A stretch of DNA of 21,517 bases from JASEFH01 sp034679905. GTDB taxonomy: Archaea > Halobacteriota > Methanomicrobia > Methanomicrobiales > JACTUA01. The DNA lies in the NCBI GenBank assembly GCA_034679905.1, contig JAXDAH010000124.1, forward strand, positions 1 to 21,517, in the 5' to 3' direction. This document shows, piece after piece, positions 14,743 to 21,517 of this stretch. Position numbers and translations under genes: made by a program. A model generated the notes under the pieces. The model made no database searches. It was not told the DNA's origin and was given only the letters and a program-made list of their open reading frames with translations. Every line of letters begins with the position of its first letter. The first letter of the stretch is position 1.

Positions 14743-15896
14743 TGGCAAAGAACGGAGACCTGTTCTACGCATGGTCCACGGATGCGGACCTGCAGAAGAA
14801 GGGCGAGTGTGGAGGCGCGGTATCTGCCCTCCTCAAGCACGCCCTCGAGAGCAAAGCGGTGGATGCGGTCCTCGCCGTGAAGAAAGGTGCCGATATCTAT
14901 ACCGCCGAGCCCACGCTGATCACCAACCCGGCGGATATCGCACAGACAGCCGGTTCGCTGCACTGCGGAACGCTGCTCCTCTCCAAGCTGGTGAAGAAGT
15001 ACCTCGACGGTGCGAAGGGCATGAAGCTCGCCGTCACGGTGAAGGGCTGCGATCTGATGGGCCTCCTGGAGCTGGCCAAGCGCAACGCGGTCAACATGGA
15101 CAACCTCTTCTTGATCGGCGTCAACTGCGGGGGGTCCGTCAGCCCGGTCACGGCGCGGAAGATGATCGCCGACAAGTACGGCGTCAATCCCGACGATGTC
15201 GTCAAGGAGGAGATCGACAAGGGCCAGTTCATCATCCAGACGAAAGACGGCCAGCACAAGGGCATCTCGATGGACGAACTCGAGGAGCAGGGCTACGGCC
15301 GCCGCAGCAACTGCCGCCGCTGCAAGATGAAGATCCCGAGGCAGGCAGATCTGGCCTGCGGTAACTGGGGGGTCATCGGCGACAAGGCCGGCAAGGCGAC
15401 CTTTGTCGAGGTCTGCAGCGACCGCGGGGCCAGGATGCTGGATGCGGCGGTGCAGGCAAACAAGCTGGCGGTCGAGGCGCCCATCCCCAAGGGCGTCGAG
15501 ATCCGCGGCAAGACCGAGAACGCGATGTTCAAGCTCGGCGAGAAGTGGCGCAAGAAGGACTTTGCCGCACTCGGCAACGATGTCTGGAACACGATTGCAC
15601 AAGAGACCTCGCGGTGCATCAAGTGCTACTCCTGCATCGAGAACTGTCCGGTCTGCTCCGAGGTCGTCGAAGACCTGAAGAAACCGAGCCTGATGATCAA
15701 AGCCGGAGAACTGCCGCCGAACCCCATGTTCCACCTGCGGCGTTTCGCCCACATCTCGGACTCCTGCATCAACTGCGGGCAGTGCGAGGAGCTCTGCGCG
15801 ATGGACATCCCGCTCGCCCTCTTCTCGCACGCGATCCGGGTCGAAGGCGATGCCGCATTCGAACCGAAACTGGGCGCTTCGGCGTACAGGAACTGA
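14742..15896 (+). CDS. fdhB: Formate dehydrogenase beta subunit FdhB, copy 1 (short form)
   Basis: FdhB carries FAD and iron-sulfur clusters and reduces coenzyme F420 (FrhB/FdhB family). The 384 residues contain the FrhB-like core GVNCGGSVSPVTARKMI near 126-142 and GYGRRSNCRRCKMK near 184-197. Two ferredoxin-type motifs follow: CIKCYSCIENCPVC at 292-305 and CINCGQCEELC at 342-352. Compared with copy 2 it has A202 instead of a cysteine in the RRCKMKIPRQADLAC block. It also lacks the CYCVDC extension after the first ferredoxin motif, and it ends about 29 residues earlier with an unrelated tail. GGAGGTG lies upstream of the ATG, which overlaps the fdhA1 stop (TAATG). An oligo-T terminator follows closely. 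Confidence 0.93.
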   Translation: MAKNGDLFYAWSTDADLQKKGECGGAVSALLKHALESKAVDAVLAVKKGADIYTAEPTLITNPADIAQTAGSLHCGTLLLSKLVKKYLDGAKGMKLAVTVKGCDLMGLLELAKRNAVNMDNLFLIGVNCGGSVSPVTARKMIADKYGVNPDDVVKEEIDKGQFIIQTKDGQHKGISMDELEEQGYGRRSNCRRCKMKIPRQADLACGNWGVIGDKAGKATFVEVCSDRGARMLDAAVQANKLAVEAPIPKGVEIRGKTENAMFKLGEKWRKKDFAALGNDVWNTIAQETSRCIKCYSCIENCPVCSEVVEDLKKPSLMIKAGELPPNPMFHLRRFAHISDSCINCGQCEELCAMDIPLALFSHAIRVEGDAAFEPKLGASAYRN

Positions 15897-15900
15897 TATA

Positions 15901-15910
15901 CCCCTTTTTT
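15901..15910 (+). terminator. Oligo-T terminator after fdhB1
   Basis: CCCC followed by six T residues lies five bases after the fdhB1 stop. Archaeal RNA polymerase stops at such T tracts, which would separate the two fdh operons. Confidence 0.5.
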
Positions 15911-15984
15911 ACAATTCCAGGGCGATCCGTGGGGCTGCTGGCGTATTCAGAATGGTCCCTCCCGACATCCACCGATATTCACCA

Positions 15985-16016
15985 AAAATTTACAAATTTT
16001 CATCATCCTTATATAC
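15985..16016 (+). promoter_or_regulatory. Promoter of the second fdhAB operon with an upstream palindrome
   Basis: TTATATAC (16009-16016) begins 44 bases before the fdhA2 ATG, the same spacing as in the first operon. A perfect inverted repeat, AAAATTT-AC-AAATTTT, lies at 15985-16000, eight bases before the TATA box, in or next to the BRE position. The leader TGTCCGAGGT (16036-16045) is identical to that of fdhA1 and acts as the ribosome binding site. Confidence 0.5.
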
Positions 16017-16052
16017 TCTCGAGCCCAAAGTCTGAGTGTCCGAGGTTAATCC

Positions 16053-18113
16053 ATGGATATGAAAGTTGTTCCCACAACATGCCCGTATTGCGGTACGGGG
16101 TGTGGATTTAACCTCGTGGTGCGTGACGGCAAGGCGGTCGATGTGACCGCCTGGCAGCGCAACCCCGTCAACGAGGGGAAGCTCTGCCCGAAAGGACGGT
16201 ACGCCCACGAGTTCATCCACCGTGAGGACCGGCTGACAAAGCCGCTCATCAAGAAGAACGGAAAGTTTGTGGAGGCGAGCTGGGACGAGGCTTACGACCT
16301 GATCGTGAGCAAGTTCAAGTCCTACAAGCCCGAGGAGATGGCCTGCCTCTCTTCTGCCCGTGTATCGAACGAAGAGAACTACCTGATGAACAAGTTCGCC
16401 CGGGCTGTCTTAAAGACGCGGCACATCGACCACTGCGCCCGCCTCTGCCACGCCTCCACAGTCGTGGGGCTCGCCGGCGCGTTCGGGTCCGGTGCGATGA
16501 CCAATTCGATCGGCGACATCGCCCAGAGCAAGTGTGTCTTCGTGCTCGGCAGCAACACCTTCGAACAGCACCCGCTCATCGGGCGGAGCCAGATCCGTGC
16601 CAAGCTGAACGGTGCGAAGCTGATCGTCTTCGATCCCCGCTTCACCCCGACGGCGAAGCAGGCGGACCTGTATGCATCCTTCTATTCGGGAACCGATGTG
16701 GCGATCCTGAACGGGATGATGCAGGAGATCATCAAGAACGGCTGGGAGGATAAGGAGTTCATCGCCAAGCGGACCAAGGACTACGAGAAGCTGAAAGAAG
16801 TGGTGATGAAGCCCGAGTACAGCCTGGAGAACGTCTCCAAGATCTCGGGCATATCGGTCGAGGACCTCAAGAAGGCTACCGAGTGGTTCGCCAAGGCCGA
16901 ATCTGCCTGTATCTGCTACTCGATGGGCATCACCCAGCACACCGTCGGCGTGGACAACGTCAAGTCGGTCGCCAACATCCAGATGCTCACCGGCAACCTG
17001 GGCAAACCCGGCAGCGGTGTGAACGCCCTCCGCGGCCAGAACAACGTCCAGGGCGCCTGCGACATGGGCGCGCTGCCGAACGTCTACTCCGGTTATCAGG
17101 CAGTCATCGTCCCCGAGAACCGCAAGAAGATGATGGACGCCTGGGGAGTCGAGATCGCCGAGGGCAAGGTGGGCTATACGGTCACCGACATGATCAACGT
17201 GCTCGCCGACAAGCCCGGCGAGCTGAAGTGCATGTACATCATGGGCGAGAACCCGATGCTCTCCGACCCCGACCTGCACCACGTGGAGAAGGGCCTGAAG
17301 AACCTGGAGTTCCTGGTCGTACAGGATATCTTCCTGACCGAGACCGCCCAGCTGGCGAACGTCGTGCTTCCCGCCGGCTGCTACGCGGAGAAGGACGGCA
17401 CCCAGACCTCCACTGAGCGGCGCGTCCAGCGCTGGAGAAAGGCCGTCGAACCGCCGGGAGAGGCGAAAGCCGACTGGCAGATCATCAGCGAACTGGCAGC
17501 AAAGATGGGCTACGCAGCACAGTTCCCCTACAAGAGCGCGGAGGAGATCTTCAACGAGGTCGCGAAGGTGACTCCGTCCTACGGCGGTATGACCTATGCA
17601 CGGCTCGAGAAGCCCGAGGCGCTCCACTGGCCCTGCCCATCGGCAGACCACCCGGGCACCCCGATCCTGCACACCCAGAAGTTCGCGCACCCCGACGGTC
17701 TCGGCGTCTTCACCCCGCTCGAGTGGAAACCGCCCGCCGAGGTGCCGGACAAGGAGTACCCCTACATCCTCACCACCGGGCGCTGCATCTGGCAGTGGCA
17801 CACGGGTACGATGACCCGCCGCTCCCCATCGCTCGAGAAGGAGGCCCCGACCGGCTGGATCGAGATCAACGTCGAGGATGCCAAGGAGCTGGGAGTCAAG
17901 AACGGCGAAGTGTTGAAGGCGAGCACCCGCCGCGGATCCGTGAACGTGCCGGCGAAGGTGACAAAGGATATCAAGAAAGGGGAGATGTTCATGCCGTTCC
18001 ACTATGCCGAATGCGCAGCGAACTACCTCACGAATAACGCGCTCGACCCGGTCGCCAAGATCCCCGAGTACAAGGCCTGTGCCGTGAAAGTCGAGAAGAT
18101 CACGGAGGCCTGA
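16053..18113 (+). CDS. fdhA: Formate dehydrogenase alpha subunit FdhA, copy 2
   Basis: A second molybdopterin formate dehydrogenase subunit of 686 residues, closely related to copy 1 along its full length. It has the same cysteine ligands (10, 13, 17, 45) and cysteine 132 in DHCARLCHAST at the catalytic position, so neither copy uses selenocysteine. The main difference in length is a three-residue shortening in the region DAWGVEIAEGKVGY, plus scattered changes. It has its own TATA box and the same leader, and is followed one base after its stop by fdhB2, with GGAGG as ribosome binding site. The two operons are a tandem duplication, perhaps with different expression or redox partners (inference). 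Confidence 0.96.
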   Translation: MDMKVVPTTCPYCGTGCGFNLVVRDGKAVDVTAWQRNPVNEGKLCPKGRYAHEFIHREDRLTKPLIKKNGKFVEASWDEAYDLIVSKFKSYKPEEMACLSSARVSNEENYLMNKFARAVLKTRHIDHCARLCHASTVVGLAGAFGSGAMTNSIGDIAQSKCVFVLGSNTFEQHPLIGRSQIRAKLNGAKLIVFDPRFTPTAKQADLYASFYSGTDVAILNGMMQEIIKNGWEDKEFIAKRTKDYEKLKEVVMKPEYSLENVSKISGISVEDLKKATEWFAKAESACICYSMGITQHTVGVDNVKSVANIQMLTGNLGKPGSGVNALRGQNNVQGACDMGALPNVYSGYQAVIVPENRKKMMDAWGVEIAEGKVGYTVTDMINVLADKPGELKCMYIMGENPMLSDPDLHHVEKGLKNLEFLVVQDIFLTETAQLANVVLPAGCYAEKDGTQTSTERRVQRWRKAVEPPGEAKADWQIISELAAKMGYAAQFPYKSAEEIFNEVAKVTPSYGGMTYARLEKPEALHWPCPSADHPGTPILHTQKFAHPDGLGVFTPLEWKPPAEVPDKEYPYILTTGRCIWQWHTGTMTRRSPSLEKEAPTGWIEINVEDAKELGVKNGEVLKASTRRGSVNVPAKVTKDIKKGEMFMPFHYAECAANYLTNNALDPVAKIPEYKACAVKVEKITEA

Positions 18114-18114
18114 A

Positions 18115-19356
18115 ATGGTAGCCAAAGGCGACATGCTCTATGCCTGGTCGACGGACGACGCCATTCGGGAGCGCGGCGAGACCGGCGGCACCATCACCGC
18201 CCTGCTCAAGTACGCCCTCGAAAGCGGCATGGTCGACGCGGTCTATGCGGTGCGGAAGGGCACCGATCTCTACGACGCCCAGCCGGTCCTGGTCACGGAC
18301 CCGAACGAGGTCATCAATACGGCGGGCTCCCTGCACATGGGTACTCTGCTCATACCCAAGCTGCTCAGCCGATGCGTGCTGAAAGCCGACCCGAACATGA
18401 AGATCGCCGTCGTCCTGAAGGGCTGCGACGCGATGGCCGCGTACGAGATGGCCAAGAGGAACCAGCTCAACCTGGACAACCTGATCCTGATCGGCGTCAA
18501 CTGCGGTGGATCCGTCCGCCCGGCCGTCGCCCGCAAGATGATCCAGGAGAAGTTCGGCATCGACCCCGATGCGGTTGTCAAGGAGGAGATCGACAAGGGC
18601 CAGTTCATCGTCGAGACGGCGGACCACCAGCACAAGGGCATCTCGATGGACGAGCTCGAGGAGGAGGGCTACGGCCGCCGCAGCAACTGCCGCCGCTGCA
18701 AGATGAAGGTCCCGAGGCAGTGCGACCTCGCCTGCGGCAACTGGGGCGTCATCGGCGACAAGGCCGGGAACGCCACGTTCGTCGAGGTGACGAGCGAGAA
18801 GGGCGCCAACCTGATGAATGCGGCAACCCAGGCCGGTGCGGTCAAGTCCGAGCCGGCACCCGCCAAGGGCATCGAGATTCGCGGCAAAGTCGAGAATGCG
18901 ATGCTCAAGCTCGGCGACAAGTGGCGCGAGAAGTACTTCAAGTCCATGGGCACGGGCAAAGACCGCCTGCAGCTGATCATGGACCAGACCTCTCGATGCA
19001 TCCGCTGCTACTCCTGTATCGAGAACTGTCCGGTCTGCTACTGCGTGGACTGCAGCACCAAGAAGCCCTATCTGGTCCCCCCCGGCGAGATCCCGCCGAA
19101 CTTCATGTTCCACCTGATCCGCTTCGCGCACATCTCCGACTCCTGCGTGAACTGCGGCCAGTGCGAGGAACTCTGCCCCGTGGAGATCGAGAACTCCCGC
19201 TTCATGCACGCCATCCAGACGGACCTCGAGTCGATGTTCGGCTACGTCCCCGGCGTCGACATGACGCTCCCCGTGCTCGCCCTCGTGGAGGAGCCAACGG
19301 AACGCGAGCGGCTGGCAGCCACGGGATCCGACCAGATCTTCGATCTCTTCAAGTAA
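18115..19356 (+). CDS. fdhB: Formate dehydrogenase beta subunit FdhB, copy 2 (long form)
   Basis: F420-reducing flavin and iron-sulfur subunit of 413 residues. It keeps all expected cysteine sets: C192, C195, C203 and C207 in NCRRCKMKVPRQCDLAC; C295, C298, C301 and C305 in the first ferredoxin motif; C308, C310 and C313 in VCYCVDC; and C344, C347, C350 and C354 in CVNCGQCEELC. The C-terminal tail (about 365-413, ending SDQIFDLFK) is absent from copy 1. GGAGG in the end of fdhA2 serves the ATG one base after the fdhA2 stop. A GC-rich inverted element and T tract follow the stop. This is the more canonical FdhB of the two. Confidence 0.95.
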   Translation: MVAKGDMLYAWSTDDAIRERGETGGTITALLKYALESGMVDAVYAVRKGTDLYDAQPVLVTDPNEVINTAGSLHMGTLLIPKLLSRCVLKADPNMKIAVVLKGCDAMAAYEMAKRNQLNLDNLILIGVNCGGSVRPAVARKMIQEKFGIDPDAVVKEEIDKGQFIVETADHQHKGISMDELEEEGYGRRSNCRRCKMKVPRQCDLACGNWGVIGDKAGNATFVEVTSEKGANLMNAATQAGAVKSEPAPAKGIEIRGKVENAMLKLGDKWREKYFKSMGTGKDRLQLIMDQTSRCIRCYSCIENCPVCYCVDCSTKKPYLVPPGEIPPNFMFHLIRFAHISDSCVNCGQCEELCPVEIENSRFMHAIQTDLESMFGYVPGVDMTLPVLALVEEPTERERLAATGSDQIFDLFK

Positions 19357-19358
19357 GA

Positions 19359-19384
19359 CCCCCCGGGGGCATCCACCCTTTTTT
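19359..19384 (+). terminator. Terminator after fdhB2
   Basis: A CCCCCC-GGGGG run begins three bases after the stop and is followed by CACCC and six T residues (19379-19384). The T tract alone could stop archaeal RNA polymerase; the GC palindrome is too tight to form a normal loop. Confidence 0.5.
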
Positions 19385-19757
19385 GACGATGGCGCTGTAG
19401 AAGGATGCGCTACGGACGGTCAGCCGTGGATTGCCCTGCCGGCTTACCATACCGCTCTCCAGATCCGAAGGTCCCGGGGTGCTCCCGCCGGCATTCGAAT
19501 GCCCTTCCCTCCGTATTCATCAGCAGAAATCTTTACAGGCGCGCTGGGATCCCCTTTAAATCCTCGATAAACGCAGTATTACTCTCATACATTTCCCGGA
19601 CCGAAAATGTGGAAGAAACATTGATTTCTCAGCAGTATTAGAGAGATATCGTTTACATCGTTCCTGGGATATCCCCTCTTCTCCTACTAATATAATCCTT
19701 AAAATGGCAGTACAAAGAGAAAGATATTTATCCGATTTGAGGAAAACTAATCAATTG
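19385..19757. other. Intergenic stretch before fdhC
   Basis: No convincing gene is visible; a plus-strand frame at 19405-19641 has no recognisable features. The stretch becomes AT-rich towards fdhC and holds a perfect ten-base palindrome GGGATATCCC (19666-19675) and the TATA-like TATTTAT near 19725. These could be regulatory sites for fdhC, but nothing in the sequence proves it. Confidence 0.4.
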
Positions 19758-19791
19758 ACCTATACAGGTTTAATAAGTTGCTGGTATAGGT
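19758..19791 (+). promoter_or_regulatory. fdhC promoter framed by an inverted repeat
   Basis: ACCTATAC (19758-19765) and GTATAGGT (19784-19791) are exact inverted repeats. Between them lies the TATA-like TTTAATAA (19769-19776). Transcription would start near 19798, just past the second arm, and the leader carries GAGGTG (19804-19809) eight bases before the ATG. A dimeric repressor bound here would cover the TATA box, so this is a good operator candidate. Confidence 0.5.
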
Positions 19792-19817
19792 AGGATGTTA
19801 AGAGAGGTGTGTAAGAA

Positions 19818-20690
19818 ATGACATTTCATCCACCAGTAGCAATTGTTGCTAAGGCTGGCGATGCCGGCAAGTACAAGACAGGATTGCCGTCCTGGAACAT
19901 GGTTCTTCGCGGCTTCCTGTCCGGTGCATTCATTGCAATGGGCGGTGCCCTGGCTACGGTCTGTAGCACGGGGATCATGGCAACCGACGTTGCACTGCGG
20001 TTCGGCACGGCAAGTGCAGGTGTCTCGCAGCTCGTCCTGGGAGCGGTGTTCCCGGTGGGGCTGATCATCACCGTCATGACCGGCGCAGAGCTCTTCACGG
20101 GCGACGCGATGCTGGCACCCATGGCCGCTTTCGTCCACCGGATCAGCTGGGCAGCCGTGCTGAACCTCTGGGTCTGGGTGTACATCGGCAACTTGATCGG
20201 GTCAATCTGGTTCGCCTACATCATGGCCTACGGCCCGTTCAGCACCTGGAACGCCGCAGGCGCGGCAACGATCTCCGCGTTCGGCGCGAGGGGCGTAGGG
20301 ATAGCATTGGCGAAAGTGAGTTATGTCGGCCTCGCCGGCATGTGGTCTGCGTTCCTGAAGGCGATTGCCTGCAACTGGCTCGTGAACCTCGCCATCCTGC
20401 TCGGTATCTGTGCGGACGATGCCATCGGCAAGATCGTCGGTATCTGGTTCCCGATCTTCGCATTCGTCTCCTCCGGGTTCGAGCACTCCATCGCTAACAT
20501 GTACTTCATTCCAGCAGGCATATTCACCGATGCGCTCGCCGGCAGCCCGAATGCCGCTGCCCTGAACTGGGTCACCATGTGGACCAACAACGTCATCGTG
20601 GTCACTCTCGGCAACATCGTCGGCGGCATGATCTTCGTCGGTGTGCTCTACTGGGTCGCGTTCCGGAAGGAGATCGCTGCCCTGAAGTAG
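19818..20690 (+). CDS. fdhC: Formate transporter FdhC (FNT family)
   Basis: Pentameric FNT-type channel that passes formate across the cytoplasmic membrane to supply the two dehydrogenases. The 290 residues show six membrane segments and the FNT signatures: TGAELFTGD at 88-96, NWLVN at 186-190 and GFEHSIANMYFIP at 220-232 with the conserved pore histidine at 223. The protein ends WVAFRKEIAALK, as expected for the cytoplasmic tail. GAGGTG precedes the ATG. It follows the fdhAB operons but has its own promoter with an inverted repeat, which suggests separate control. A nitrite carrier of the same family is unlikely in this setting. Confidence 0.95.
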   Translation: MTFHPPVAIVAKAGDAGKYKTGLPSWNMVLRGFLSGAFIAMGGALATVCSTGIMATDVALRFGTASAGVSQLVLGAVFPVGLIITVMTGAELFTGDAMLAPMAAFVHRISWAAVLNLWVWVYIGNLIGSIWFAYIMAYGPFSTWNAAGAATISAFGARGVGIALAKVSYVGLAGMWSAFLKAIACNWLVNLAILLGICADDAIGKIVGIWFPIFAFVSSGFEHSIANMYFIPAGIFTDALAGSPNAAALNWVTMWTNNVIVVTLGNIVGGMIFVGVLYWVAFRKEIAALK

Positions 20691-20712
20691 GTAAAGAGCT
20701 AACGATATTCCG

Positions 20713-21234
20713 ATGAAGATTGGCAATATCCAGGTGAAGGTCTCGGTCATCATCATGGCCGTCGTGGCCTTCTTCACCATACTTTTAATCTACGCCTATT
20801 TTGCATCGGGTGACCTCAATATCATCATGTGGGGCATTCCGCTGCTGATCGGGATGATCCTTATCCCCCTCGCCCTGAACTACATGAGCCAGAGCTCGTA
20901 TGCCGACGTGATCCCCGCCTACGAGAGTGAGGCAAAAAAAGTGCGGATCCGGGCGATCAACCTGAACATGCTCGGGGATCCCATCCGCATCGAGGGCGTC
21001 GTCGAACGCGCCTACTTCCGCTTCCTGAACCGCCCGCAGTACCTGGTCGCCGACAAGAGCGGCGCGATCTCGGTGAAGATGTTCACCTCGCCCAAAGAGG
21101 ATGTCAGGAAGGGCGATGTCGTCGAGGTGCTGGGCGCCGTGATGAAGCGCTACATCGTGACGGGAGATGCGGTCGTGAACGCCGTCTCCATCACCAAGAT
21201 CGACCGCGAGAAGAGCGCTCCAAAGAAGAAGTAA
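20713..21234 (+). CDS. Membrane-anchored OB-fold protein downstream of fdhC
   Basis: The 173-residue protein has two membrane helices near the N-terminus (about 8-31 and 36-55), with a short loop containing SGDLN between them. A soluble domain of about 100 residues follows (75-165). That domain, RIRAINLNMLGDPIRIEGVVERAYF and then KEDVRKGDVVEVLGAVMKRY, has the strand pattern of an OB fold of the nucleic-acid-binding or NfeD-like type. A basic tail ends KKK. It starts 22 bases after fdhC on the same strand with no terminator between, so it is probably cotranscribed; no strong Shine-Dalgarno is visible. A role in formate transport or membrane quality control is conceivable, but the function is unknown. 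Confidence 0.75.
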   Translation: MKIGNIQVKVSVIIMAVVAFFTILLIYAYFASGDLNIIMWGIPLLIGMILIPLALNYMSQSSYADVIPAYESEAKKVRIRAINLNMLGDPIRIEGVVERAYFRFLNRPQYLVADKSGAISVKMFTSPKEDVRKGDVVEVLGAVMKRYIVTGDAVVNAVSITKIDREKSAPKKK

Positions 21235-21240
21235 TTGTAT

Positions 21241-21517
21241 CGCGTGTAACTCTTACGGAAGGTCCTTACCTCGCGCCTGCTGGCGTCCTCAAAGGCGCTA
21301 CCCTTCTACGGTCCTCTAGGCCACCCCTTTGGAGGATAAGTGCAGCGACGAAGTAGAACCACGGCCCCCAGCGGCCATCCGCTTTCTTTTGATATCCCGT
21401 GAGCAGAAAGGGGCCCAGTCCCGCTCTTAACTGCGATAGGGCCTATTCCTGAGAACCGTTGAGGGAGAACGGTAAAAATGGCCGAGGTTCGGATTTGCCT
21501 CCCTTAGCGGCTATTGC
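21241..21517. ncRNA. Candidate structured RNA at the right edge, identity unknown
   Basis: No frame on either strand looks like a gene; the longest open stretch is about 60 codons without a family match. Complementary segments nest. TTCTAC (21304-21309) pairs with GTAGAA (21353-21358) around an inner stem TCCTC (21312-21316) with GAGGA (21332-21336). Further stems are GCGCC/GGCGT (21273-21286), CTTTCT/AGAAAG (21382-21410), GGCCC/GGGCC (21412-21443) and ACCGTT/AACGGT (21455-21473). The conserved cores of archaeal RNase P RNA (GAGGAAAGTCC) and SRP RNA (GGAAGG with AGCAGCC) were not found on either strand. Strand and ends are undetermined, and the element may continue beyond the window. Confidence 0.35.

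Overview
The window looks like chromosomal DNA from a hydrogenotrophic, formate-using methanogenic archaeon, most likely of the order Methanomicrobiales. The evidence is the YcaO/TfuA pair that thioamidates methyl-coenzyme M reductase, an archaeal TATA-binding protein, the methanofuran genes mfnD and mfnF, two F420-type formate dehydrogenases and an FdhC formate transporter, together with TATA-box promoters and oligo-T terminators. The genus cannot be fixed from this sequence alone. No tRNA, canonical rRNA, CRISPR array or intact insertion sequence was recognised.

Left part, minus strand (1-2465): ycaO and tfuA, followed by moaD and the first codons of moaE (molybdopterin synthase). A mostly non-coding stretch (2386-4175) surrounds a single-cluster ferredoxin gene (3177-3401). 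It also holds one possible 34-codon ORF and a pair of competing hairpins.

Centre (4126-12475): an AMP-forming acetyl-CoA synthetase, the TATA-binding protein and a small winged-helix regulator lie on the plus strand. The ribose-5-phosphate isomerase rpiA, surE, and a PAP2 phosphatase fused to a dolichol/phytol-kinase-like domain lie on the minus strand. The translationally coupled mfnD-mfnF pair (plus) is followed by a tiny membrane zinc-ribbon gene. That gene overlaps tail to tail with a minus-strand zinc-binding, transposase-like gene.

Right part, plus strand (12628-21234): two tandem fdhA-fdhB operons, each with its own TATA box and the same short leader, then fdhC and a membrane-anchored OB-fold protein. 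The dehydrogenases oxidise formate to CO2 and reduce F420, FdhC moves formate across the membrane, and MoaD/MoaE contribute to the molybdopterin cofactor that FdhA needs. MfnD/MfnF make methanofuran, the first C1 carrier of CO2 reduction. YcaO/TfuA modify the terminal methanogenesis enzyme, and acetyl-CoA synthetase brings in acetate as cell carbon.

The last 277 bases (21241-21517) have no convincing reading frame but contain nested complementary segments. I could not match them to a known RNA. The strongest leads are this edge region, the paralogue-specific cysteine loss in FdhB1, gene-conversion-like tracts between the two fdhA genes, the PAP2-kinase fusion, and palindromes placed around the promoters of fdhC, fdhA2 and the small regulator. 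I did not find a clear new multi-gene system.
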